A stretch of DNA of 59,675 nt. Source: a virus. This document shows, piece after piece, positions 42,561-49,511 of the stretch; within the stretch, counting starts at the first letter, position 1; the number at the start of each line of letters is the position of its first letter. The position numbers and the translations under genes are program-made. The stretch covers positions 1 to 59,675 of IMG/VR virus record IMGVR_UViG_3300031857_018978; one strand, given 5' to 3'. The notes beneath the pieces are model-generated. The model did no database searches and had not been told where the DNA came from. It saw nothing but the letters and a program-made list of their open reading frames with translations.

Positions 42561-43579
42561 TACGAATTCAAATTAACTATTTCGATATTACATAAATCAA
42601 ACAAGCTGCCGCCAGCATAAGAAGCGGCGCTTTGTAAATCTTGTTCGATTTCTTTAAGTTTTTCAGCATAGGTCATATCGTTACCGCGAAGCATAACCTC
42701 AAATCCTTCAACATTCTTGCTGTGACCTTTCTGCTTTGCTGAAGCAGAGCCATAATAAAGCTTTTGTCCATAATCATCTCTATCGGCTGGCGAATCATCA
42801 CATGCCGCAAAAAGAGATCCAGCCATAACCATAACTTGAGGCAAGCTTCTTTTAACGTCAAGAATAACGCCATCCTTATTTGTTGGCATTTTTGAACCAG
42901 CCTGATAGGCTAGAGCAATTGCTTTCGCAATGTCTCCGTTCGTTTTAACACCGCCATCAATAATGATAGGAAACCTATCCTTATTCCAGTCTTTGTAAAT
43001 ATGCCAAGCTGTTAATGGCATCGGAAGTCCGAATCCTGTTTTGCCATAAGTTGAACAAGCGCCACCTTGAGCAATTCCAACCTTAACGCAATGAGCGCCC
43101 CATTCCATAAGATCGTAAGCTCCTTCTGAGGAGCAAACGTTGCCAGCAATAATTTTAACTTGAGGAAGATACTCTTGAATAATCCAAATCATATTCTTCA
43201 TTAGTTGGCTATCTCCATGAGCAATATCAACAGTAATAAAGTCTACCTTTAGTTTTTCTTTTGCAATTTCTTTGATAAAGTCTTTGTCGCTTTGTTGAAC
43301 GCCAACACTAATGCTGATAATTGGCCAAAGTTGTTCATTCATTCTTCTTAACAGTTTTATATTGCCATCAGGCTCTTTGAAGAACCTATGCATGATATAA
43401 AAGTAATTCTCGAAAGAAAGATACTTGGCAATGTCTTCGTTGATAACCGAAGACATATTCGATGGAACTACTGGCAGCTTAAACTGCTTATTTAAAAAAT
43501 GACAAGAGACATCAATCTCTGATCGACTTTTGCCGCCAAAAAAACGTGGAACTAAAGTTAAATCTGAATAGCTACGCAT
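42560..43579 (-). CDS. GMP reductase / IMP dehydrogenase-family enzyme
   Basis: A 339-residue TIM barrel: VDFITVDIAHGDSQLM, IAGNVCSSEGAYDLM, and KVGIAQGGACSTYGKTGFG with catalytic Cys175, then PIIIDGGVKTNGDIAKAIA and AGSLFAACDDS. Length and an N-terminus starting MRSYSDL fit GMP reductase (GuaC) better than IMPDH, since no CBS domains are present. It would convert GMP to IMP and so alter the purine pool. Its ATG lies in a strong mRNA hairpin. Confidence 0.85.
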   Translation of the reverse strand: MRSYSDLTLVPRFFGGKSRSEIDVSCHFLNKQFKLPVVPSNMSSVINEDIAKYLSFENYFYIMHRFFKEPDGNIKLLRRMNEQLWPIISISVGVQQSDKDFIKEIAKEKLKVDFITVDIAHGDSQLMKNMIWIIQEYLPQVKIIAGNVCSSEGAYDLMEWGAHCVKVGIAQGGACSTYGKTGFGLPMPLTAWHIYKDWNKDRFPIIIDGGVKTNGDIAKAIALAYQAGSKMPTNKDGVILDVKRSLPQVMVMAGSLFAACDDSPADRDDYGQKLYYGSASAKQKGHSKNVEGFEVMLRGNDMTYAEKLKEIEQDLQSAASYAGGSLFDLCNIEIVNLNS

Positions 43580-43602
43580 ACCCTAAATCATAGGGTATGC
43601 GT
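43574..43602 (-). promoter_or_regulatory. 12-bp hairpin covering the start codon of the GMP-reductase gene
   Basis: ACGCATACCCTA (43574-43585) and TAGGGTATGCGT (43591-43602) form a perfect stem with a 5-base loop. The gene's ATG (43579-43577) and the AGGG before it are inside the stem, and a decoy ATG (ATGATTTAG) lies in the loop. No U-run follows on the - strand, so it is more like a translation-control element than a terminator. Confidence 0.6.
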
Positions 43603-43616
43603 TAAATTATTCTACT

Positions 43617-44840
43617 TTATTCCGAACTTTCTGAAGAAAGATATTTGTGAACAGTAGTAATGTAATCGTCAGCAATTGTTAATTTAGCGGCAACCCAAGC
43701 TTCAGTAATTTCAGCAGAAGCCTCTCCTCCAGCATCAACCATAGCTTTGATTTCTTGAAGCTTTTTCATCATTGATGAGACGTTAGTCATTGTCATTTCG
43801 ACAGACTCTTTTTGATATTCCATCAGTTCTTCATTCTCATCTTCCATTTCTGGAGCTTCTTTAAGATCAGGATTTTGCATCATTAATTCTTCTTGACTGT
43901 GCATTTCATCCATCTCCATCATATAAGCGGCAAAAGAACCTTTTGTTACTTGAGTTACAGACTTGCCACCTTCCCACATTCTGCAAGACCAATAGCGAGC
44001 TTTCCATTTGGGACCAGGATTGCTGTCACATTGATGACGGGCGCGAAAATTTCTACGGCGATCTGGATCGTCGCGTTTAATTTCCATATTTGGGTCTCCA
44101 AACTTTACCATTACAACATTGCCTTTTGGATTTTTAACGTAAACTCCAAACTTCTTTTTGGAACCTGATGGAAGTCTAAATGGTTTATTGAGAGTTTTCT
44201 TTTCCGCTTCTGACATCTCGTTATACTCTTCTTCGTCTTCTGATTCGTAAGAATCATCCATTTCAGCAATACTGACGTTACATCTAACCAAGTCTGAGGC
44301 AGCGATAACTAATTCGTATTCATCAAAATCAAAAGATGCTGATGATTTATTTGTTACCGATTTGATACTGTCATCGCTGGCTTTTGCGATATCTTGATCT
44401 GCTGCTCTGTAAGCGTCTTTTACTTTACCGCCAGCCATCATTCGTAAAAATGTATTTACGCGAGCCATTGCCCACTGGCCACGGCTTTTACCTGGTCTGC
44501 TGGATGAAGAAAATGCACCAGCGCCTCTTCTGTATACTTTTTTAAGTTGAGAAAGGGTAACTTTTTTTGAGTGTTTTTTGTTATGCTCTTCTACTTTTTT
44601 CTTTAGAGCGTTAGTTACTTTTTCGCTGAAAGTGATTGCGGCTTTTACGACCTTTTTTTCGTCCTCTCTTTTGAGAGCTTTTTGAGCTTTCTCTTTGGCG
44701 TCTGGACTTGTACCAGCGGAACCTGGTGGATTTTTAGGAGATCCTTTTAGTCTGTCTTCTGGCTTTGCAGGAGTTTGTGCAGAGCTTTTAGGTCCTGGGC
44801 GTTTCTTTGCTAAAATCCTTTCGGAAAAATCAAGTTCCAT
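43617..44840 (-). CDS. Conserved large-phage protein, probably virion or prohead-core related
   Basis: 407 residues from the ATG at 44840 (MELDFSERILAKKRPGPKS). The N-terminal 80 residues are Pro/Lys-rich and disordered-looking. KKVYRRGAGAFSSSSRPGKS and QWAMARVNTFLRMM are conserved motifs of large phages. VYVKNPKGNVVMVKFGDPNM and RRRNFRARHQCDSNPG plus a W-SCRMW segment form a second conserved domain. The C-terminus is acidic and helical. I know these segments only as uncharacterised phage-protein motifs; a structural or scaffold role is inferred. Confidence 0.6.
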   Translation of the reverse strand: MELDFSERILAKKRPGPKSSAQTPAKPEDRLKGSPKNPPGSAGTSPDAKEKAQKALKREDEKKVVKAAITFSEKVTNALKKKVEEHNKKHSKKVTLSQLKKVYRRGAGAFSSSSRPGKSRGQWAMARVNTFLRMMAGGKVKDAYRAADQDIAKASDDSIKSVTNKSSASFDFDEYELVIAASDLVRCNVSIAEMDDSYESEDEEEYNEMSEAEKKTLNKPFRLPSGSKKKFGVYVKNPKGNVVMVKFGDPNMEIKRDDPDRRRNFRARHQCDSNPGPKWKARYWSCRMWEGGKSVTQVTKGSFAAYMMEMDEMHSQEELMMQNPDLKEAPEMEDENEELMEYQKESVEMTMTNVSSMMKKLQEIKAMVDAGGEASAEITEAWVAAKLTIADDYITTVHKYLSSESSE

Positions 44841-44845
44841 AATAT

Positions 44846-45484
44846 TTATTTTACACGTTTTCTTGTCTTTTTGGCCTTGGCCATTGGTATGAAAACAGCG
44901 ACGCACATCACAATAGAAAGTCCCATAAAAATAGAAACAAACTTTTCAAACTGCTTTAAAGACTTGACTGACTCTGATGTATAAACCGAAGAAATAACCA
45001 TTTCTTTTTCTAGTATTTCATTTATGGTATCTGTTGCTTTATCGACAACAGTATAAAGTTCTCCATTTTCTATAAGAATTTTGAGTTGTGAGGCGTCTTT
45101 TTCTTTACATATCTTTTCTATCTTATCTAAATACTTAAAAGTATCTTCGCATCTAATTTTCAATTTGTCCAATAGCAAACGCTCTTCTTGAGAGTTGATT
45201 TTATTTTCGTAATTTTTTAAATGTTTTTTTATTGTTTCTTTGGCTTCTTTTATGTTTTTGCAATACTCTTCGAATGTTATAAGTCCATGAGCAGCTTTAA
45301 CTTGCGAATCAACTATCATTATTGAGTGAGCATCAAATAATGGACTAAGCTCATATGTTACATTTTTGAAACATTGGTCTGTTTGATTAAAATTGAAAAT
45401 AGCTTTTTCGCAAGTTTTATATCCATAAATAGAAAATATTAATGCTATAAAACCAAGTAAACAAACTTTAATTTTTGTTGCCAT
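44846..45484 (-). CDS. Membrane protein with periplasmic four-helix-bundle-like sensor domain
   Basis: A 212-residue protein. A transmembrane helix at residues 5-22 (KVCLLGFIALIFSIYGY), a long helical periplasmic part (about 25-175), then a second transmembrane helix (SIFMGLSIVMCVAVFIP) and a basic tail. This is the layout of the ligand-binding 4HB_MCP domain of chemoreceptors but with no HAMP or signalling domain. It lies directly downstream of the holin gene, so a lysis-timing antiholin is another option. Function unknown. Confidence 0.55.
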   Translation of the reverse strand: MATKIKVCLLGFIALIFSIYGYKTCEKAIFNFNQTDQCFKNVTYELSPLFDAHSIMIVDSQVKAAHGLITFEEYCKNIKEAKETIKKHLKNYENKINSQEERLLLDKLKIRCEDTFKYLDKIEKICKEKDASQLKILIENGELYTVVDKATDTINEILEKEMVISSVYTSESVKSLKQFEKFVSIFMGLSIVMCVAVFIPMAKAKKTRKRVK

Positions 45485-45804
45485 TATCTTTTAATAAATT
45501 TAGCTGGATCTTTAGAAACGCCCTTTGCTAAATTAGTTAAAGCGTCTATAATTTCTGGACTTACAACTCCAACAACACCATATGTTATAGCTTTAGTTAT
45601 AGAGCTTATATCCATTTGTTCAACGATAAACCAAGCTATTGTTGATGTTATAGATGCGACAACAATCTTGCGTAAATAATCCATCCAATTTGCCTTTTTT
45701 AATGGGTTTGAAATTAATCTGGCTAACATGCCCGCCGCCCCGATTATCGATACCATCCATCCACTTTCTAAAAACAATTTGAATAAATCTTTATCGTCGG
45801 ACAT
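45484..45804 (-). CDS. Holin-like protein (LydA/lambdoid holin type)
   Basis: A 106-residue protein. GWMVSIIGAAGMLARLI, then LRKIVVASITSTIAWFIVEQM, then ITYGVVGVVSPEIIDALTNL follow the LydA-type holin pattern with three hydrophobic segments and a basic C-terminus. It would permeabilise the inner membrane at lysis. No endolysin is visible nearby. It is the first gene of the long leftward block, next to the divergent regulatory region. Confidence 0.72.
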   Translation of the reverse strand: MSDDKDLFKLFLESGWMVSIIGAAGMLARLISNPLKKANWMDYLRKIVVASITSTIAWFIVEQMDISSITKAITYGVVGVVSPEIIDALTNLAKGVSKDPAKFIKR

Positions 45805-45956
45805 GTTATTTTTTACACAAAAAAATTCAATAAGATTATTTAATATCTGTTTTCCCCCCTTCCCCTTATCCCTTTCTTTCCCCCTTCTTTCCCCCCCTCA
45901 GACTCCCCCCCTATTATCCCCCAAACTATCCCTTGATCCCCATCCCCCCTTTCTTT

Positions 45957-46007
45957 AATAAAAATACTTCGTATTTTTATTGCGCTTTGCGCGATTTGTT
46001 GAAAATC
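45957..46007. repeat. Three consecutive inverted repeats
   Basis: AATAAAAATAC-TTC-GTATTTTTATT (45957-45981), GCGC-TTT-GCGC (45982-45992) and GATTT-GTTGA-AAATC (45993-46007) abut with no spacing. They precede the promoter-like sequence of the right-hand operon. Each is a perfect stem. Confidence 0.75.
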
Positions 46008-46026
46008 GATTGACAACTTTTAGAAT
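45999..46026 (+). promoter_or_regulatory. Sigma70-like promoter before the dUTPase operon
   Basis: TTGAAA (45999-46004) and TAGAAT (46021-46026) are separated by 16 bases. Transcription would begin around 46033, about 12 bases before the ATG. A TTGACA at 46010-46015 with a weak -10 (GAAATT) is an alternative. Overlap with the last hairpin suggests control. Confidence 0.5.
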
Positions 46027-46044
46027 CTGTGCGAAATTCAAGTC

Positions 46045-46512
46045 ATGGAACAAACATCGTTCAAAGTTTTAAAAAATGGATTTGAAAACAATCTGATCGC
46101 CCCAGCCAAGGGCGACGCTGGTTGGGATTTGATTGCTTCTTCCGATCCAGAAATTGTTTTCTCTGACGAGAAAAAGAAAAATATTTTATATATTGAATAT
46201 GACACTGGTGTTGTGCTTCAGCCACCAAATGGATTTTATACATTACTGTTCCCTAGATCTAGCATCAGTAAATATGAATTAGCTTTAGCAAATTCTGTTG
46301 GAGTTATCGACTCTGGTTATAGAAATACAATTAAATTAAGGTTTAGATTTTTAGGCAAAAAGCTTTCTAAAAACTCCCTGATTTATCAAAAAGGAGATAA
46401 AATTGGGCAATTGATATTCGCTCCAATGTTTATGTTTTCCGCTCATCAAACAGAATCGCTTGAAGAATCCGAAAGAGGTTTAGCTGGATTTGGAGAAAGG
46501 ACAGGTTCATGA
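46045..46512 (+). CDS. dut: dUTPase
   Basis: A 155-residue trimeric-type dUTPase with all five motifs: GDAGWDLIA, PRSSISK, VGVIDSGYRNTIK, GDKIGQLIF, and RGLAGFGERTG. It hydrolyses dUTP to dUMP and PPi, supplying ThyX and keeping uracil out of DNA. It is the first gene of the rightward operon behind the promoter and hairpins and overlaps the sigma gene by ATGA. Confidence 0.93.
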   Translation: MEQTSFKVLKNGFENNLIAPAKGDAGWDLIASSDPEIVFSDEKKKNILYIEYDTGVVLQPPNGFYTLLFPRSSISKYELALANSVGVIDSGYRNTIKLRFRFLGKKLSKNSLIYQKGDKIGQLIFAPMFMFSAHQTESLEESERGLAGFGERTGS

Positions 46513-47090
46513 GATTAATGCCAGAGCAGATGGACGATCTCGACCTGATTCAAGAAGTCAGGTCAAACGGAAACAGTTCTTGTTTCAAAGAAATCGTTAA
46601 TCGTCACTCTGGCATTTATCTTCAAATGATTCATAGCTACGCTCCAAAAGAGACTTCTATTGATAATTTTTATGATTTATTAAATAGTAAAGAATCGCAT
46701 ATTTACGATGCGATTCAATCTTTTGATCAAAATAGAAAAATAAAATTCTCAACTTATCTTGGCAATTGCACTCGTTGGCTTTGTTTAAATTCCTCTAACA
46801 AAAGAAGGCACCAACAAATTGAAGAAAATTTTGATTGCATATTTGAAACCGAAGAAGAAAAAGAATCTTCAGATCAAAAAACTATAGAAGAAATCTTGTC
46901 TAAACTTGACGAATTCGAAGACCAAAGAATTAAAAAAATATTTCGCATGAGATATTTTAGCGGAGAAAAAAAGCCATTAGCTTGGAGAAAAATTGCAAAA
47001 GAGCTTGACTTATCGATTCAAGGCTGTATAAATATCCACAATTCAGCCTTCAAAAAGCTGAAGAAAACCTATCAAAAAAAATATGATTAA
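46509..47090 (+). CDS. Sigma-70-family RNA polymerase sigma factor
   Basis: A 193-residue protein. Region 2: HIYDAIQSFDQNRKIKFSTYL and TRWLCLNSSNKRR (about 64-100). Region 4: RIKKIFRMRYFSGE and WRKIAKELDLSIQ (about 140-185), a helix-turn-helix. A linker with an acidic stretch (about 103-125) lies between. It probably directs host RNA polymerase to phage promoters, perhaps for later genes. An AAAGGACAGG sequence precedes its ATG, one of the few clear Shine-Dalgarno sites here. Confidence 0.85.
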   Translation: MRLMPEQMDDLDLIQEVRSNGNSSCFKEIVNRHSGIYLQMIHSYAPKETSIDNFYDLLNSKESHIYDAIQSFDQNRKIKFSTYLGNCTRWLCLNSSNKRRHQQIEENFDCIFETEEEKESSDQKTIEEILSKLDEFEDQRIKKIFRMRYFSGEKKPLAWRKIAKELDLSIQGCINIHNSAFKKLKKTYQKKYD

Positions 47091-47517
47091 TGTAGTAGCA
47101 CTCGCAGGAAATGCCGTGGGAGATCCCACTGTTCGTTCGACAAACTCCGGTAAGAAGGTCGCAACCTTTCGTCTTGCCGTAAACAATCCACTTTCTGAAA
47201 AGGAAGTACTTTTCATCGATGTCGATACTTGGGAAAAACAAGCCGAATTCGTTGAAAAGTACGTGAAGAAGGGTAGTCTTATTTCAGTCGTTGGCAGATT
47301 GAAGCAAGATACTTGGGAGAAGGATGGTCAAAAGCGCTCTTCTATTTCCGTAATTACCGAGCGTCTTAATTTCGTAAATTCTGGAAAGAAGAAGGACGGA
47401 GAAGCGGCTTCTGACGAAGACGCTCCTGCGCCACGCACCGCAAAGCCCGCCGCAAAAACTTACGCAAAGGCTGCTCCAAAACCAGCAGTTGACTCAGACG
47501 ACGACATTCCAATTTAA
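47083..47517 (+). CDS. ssb: Single-stranded DNA-binding protein
   Basis: A 144-residue protein with an OB fold: NVVALAGNAVGDPTVRST, ATFRLAVNN, FIDVDTWEKQAEFVEKYVKK, RLKQDTWEKDGQKR. A Pro/Ala/Lys linker follows, then the acidic C-terminal tip SDDDIPI, which binds partner proteins. It coats ssDNA at the fork. It overlaps the sigma gene by 8 bases and the next gene by 1. Confidence 0.93.
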   Translation: MINVVALAGNAVGDPTVRSTNSGKKVATFRLAVNNPLSEKEVLFIDVDTWEKQAEFVEKYVKKGSLISVVGRLKQDTWEKDGQKRSSISVITERLNFVNSGKKKDGEAASDEDAPAPRTAKPAAKTYAKAAPKPAVDSDDDIPI

Positions 47518-48617
47518 TGAAAATATCCTTTGAAGCTCCGTTAAACCAAATTTCATTTGGGAACGTTTCTTATAATTTCTTAAAAGAATTTTATAAGATT
47601 TCCCAAAAGGATTCTTCTTTTTCTTTTGTGATTCACCCTATAGGTGAGGTCAATCTAAGCTCATTTGATAAGATTGAAAAAGATTTTGCTGACTGGATTC
47701 AGTCATGCTTAAATAATAGGTTTAAATTCTTAACAAAGGATACTATAAGTTTAAAGCTTTGGCATTTAAATGGAGCGCAAAATAGAATTTGCCCAAAACA
47801 AGTGCTTTATACTTTTTATGAACTTGACGAGCCGACAGATGTAGAACGCTGCATCGTCGGCCTACAGGATACAACAATTTTTTCGAGCGCAAATTCCGCT
47901 AGAAGCTTTGCTTTTTCCGGTCTTGGAAAAGTTTACTCTGTTCCATTAGGATTTGACAGCGATTTCTTTAAAACGTCAAAAACATATCTTGAAGGTAAAA
48001 CCCATTTTATTTTAATGGGCAAATTTGAAAAAAGAAAGCATACTGACAAAATCATCAAGACTTGGATAAAGAAATACGGAAACAATCCGAAATATCAACT
48101 TACCTGTTCTATTTTAAATCCTTTCTTGAATAAAGATTTGATGAAAAACATAATGGATGGATACAGGTCGTTGGCTTGGAACATTAATTTTCTACCTTTC
48201 GTAAAAACGAACTCAGAAGTTAATGATATTTTGAACTCTGCTGATATCGATTTGAGCGGTCTATCTGGAGCAGAGGGTTGGGGACTGCCAGCTTTTAACG
48301 CAACATGCTTAGGCAAATGGAGCATTGTGCTTAATGCCACTAGCCATTTAGATTGGGCTACAAAAACAAACTCAATTCTAGTTGAACCTTCTGGTAAAAT
48401 TCCAGCATACGATAATACTTTCTTTGTGAAAGGCGCGCCATTTAATCAAGGTAATATCTATGATTTTACTGAAGATCAGGCTGTCGCAGCTATGGAAAAA
48501 GCTGTTAAACTTGTTGAAGACAAAAAAATAAATGAAGAAGGGGTAAAATTGGGACAAACTTTCACTTACGAAAGGACTGTGGGACAAATTGTTTCAATTA
48601 TAAATCAACTTCATTAA
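47517..48617 (+). CDS. GT4-like glycosyltransferase
   Basis: A 366-residue protein. HFILMGKFEKRKHTDKIIKT and YQLTCSILNPFLNKD look like the second Rossmann half. SADIDLSGLSGAEGWGLPAF corresponds to the donor-binding EGFGLP-type motif of GT4 enzymes. It lies in the SSB/sigma operon rather than with the other glycosyltransferases. The donor and acceptor are unknown. Confidence 0.75.
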   Translation: MKISFEAPLNQISFGNVSYNFLKEFYKISQKDSSFSFVIHPIGEVNLSSFDKIEKDFADWIQSCLNNRFKFLTKDTISLKLWHLNGAQNRICPKQVLYTFYELDEPTDVERCIVGLQDTTIFSSANSARSFAFSGLGKVYSVPLGFDSDFFKTSKTYLEGKTHFILMGKFEKRKHTDKIIKTWIKKYGNNPKYQLTCSILNPFLNKDLMKNIMDGYRSLAWNINFLPFVKTNSEVNDILNSADIDLSGLSGAEGWGLPAFNATCLGKWSIVLNATSHLDWATKTNSILVEPSGKIPAYDNTFFVKGAPFNQGNIYDFTEDQAVAAMEKAVKLVEDKKINEEGVKLGQTFTYERTVGQIVSIINQLH

Positions 48618-48669
48618 GTTTTACCCGTAAACAAGTTGGCATGGCAAATGCAAATAATAAATTCTAATT

Positions 48670-49083
48670 ATGAGTACACTATATATTAATTCTCAAATAA
48701 CTGATGCAGTTACACAAACATTTGGTTCACTTTACACGTATCCTAACTGTAATGTGACCACTAAAACATCATGTGGGCTATTCCCCAGATCAAATAGCTT
48801 TACTGAATTTGAAGATCAGACTGAAAGCGGTTATAAAATTATTGCTTTGATTCCTGGTTGTCCAAAGGAAAATGTTTCTGTAAAATATATTTCTGATGAA
48901 AACCTTGTGAAGCTTGAGGCCAAGTCAGAAGTTGAAAACTTCAAGCGAAACTACGAAGCTTCATATTATGTCCCCAGCAAGTTTAATTTGGATGAAATGC
49001 AATGCTCTTTAAAAAATGGCATTTTGACCATCTCTATTCCGCACGGCAAAAATTCAAAACCTAAAGAAGTTAAAATATCATAA
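48670..49083 (+). CDS. Hsp20 small heat shock protein
   Basis: A 137-residue alpha-crystallin-domain protein: GYKIIALIPGCPKENVSVKY and CSLKNGILTISIPHGKN (the GxLxIxxP motif). It would keep unfolded phage or host proteins soluble. Phage Hsp20 genes are known from cyanophages. The gene is followed by a strong terminator. Confidence 0.85.
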   Translation: MSTLYINSQITDAVTQTFGSLYTYPNCNVTTKTSCGLFPRSNSFTEFEDQTESGYKIIALIPGCPKENVSVKYISDENLVKLEAKSEVENFKRNYEASYYVPSKFNLDEMQCSLKNGILTISIPHGKNSKPKEVKIS

Positions 49084-49087
49084 ATCC

Positions 49088-49114
49088 AAAGCCGCTTGAA
49101 AAAGCGGCTTTTTT
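49088..49114 (+). terminator. Intrinsic terminator after the Hsp20 gene
   Basis: AAGCCGCTT (49089-49097) pairs with AAGCGGCTT (49102-49110) around a GAAA tetraloop, followed on the + strand by TTTT. Confidence 0.85.
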
Positions 49115-49127
49115 GTTAATATAAAAT

Positions 49128-49511
49128 ATGCCACTTTACACTTATCAGAATCCACAGACGGGAGAAACAATTGACCTAATCCAAGGAATGAATGAGGAGC
49201 ATTCATATACCGACAAAAATGGGCTTGAATGGAAAAGGGTATTCCAAGTACCTAATGCTGCTGTAGACTCGCAAATAGACGCTAATAACCCACTGGCATT
49301 CGTGGACGCAACAAGGAACAAGAAGGGTACATACGGCGACCTTTTAGACAAAAGCGCTGAACTTAGCGAAAAGAGGGCCAAAACATACGGAGGCGAAGAC
49401 CCTGTTAAGCAAAAGTTTTTAAATGATTATTCAAAAAAGACGAAGGGTAAAAAACACCCATCGTTATTGAAAAAGACTTACGAGTCAAAAAATGTTAAAG
49501 TAGATTACTAA
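49128..49511 (+). CDS. Small conserved phage protein, FmdB-like start
   Basis: A 127-residue protein. It begins MPLYTYQNPQTGETIDL, like the FmdB-type zinc-ribbon start, but the Cys pairs are missing. The middle (FVDATRNKKGTYGDLLDKSAELSEKRA) and the tail (NDYSKKTKGKKHPSLLKKTY) look conserved and basic. Function unknown. It lies after a terminator, so it needs its own promoter or readthrough, and its end overlaps the convergent glycosyltransferase gene by 17 bases. Confidence 0.65.
   Translation: MPLYTYQNPQTGETIDLIQGMNEEHSYTDKNGLEWKRVFQVPNAAVDSQIDANNPLAFVDATRNKKGTYGDLLDKSAELSEKRAKTYGGEDPVKQKFLNDYSKKTKGKKHPSLLKKTYESKNVKVDY

Larger units (their letters stand above)
45805..46044. promoter_or_regulatory. 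Divergent intergenic region with C-tract and hairpins
   Basis: A 240-base non-coding region between the leftward and rightward gene blocks. From 45854 to about 45950 the + strand holds ten runs of three or more C among T-rich spacers, and the - strand is correspondingly G-rich, so G-quadruplexes are possible. Then follow three hairpins (45957-45981, 45982-45992, 45993-46007). A promoter for the right block and probably one for the left block must lie here; a replication origin is possible. Confidence 0.6.

Noticed and set aside
48618-48669. Promoter TTGGCA/TAAATT before Hsp20
   Set aside because: The -10 box would be so close to the ATG that the transcript start falls on it, and both boxes are weak.
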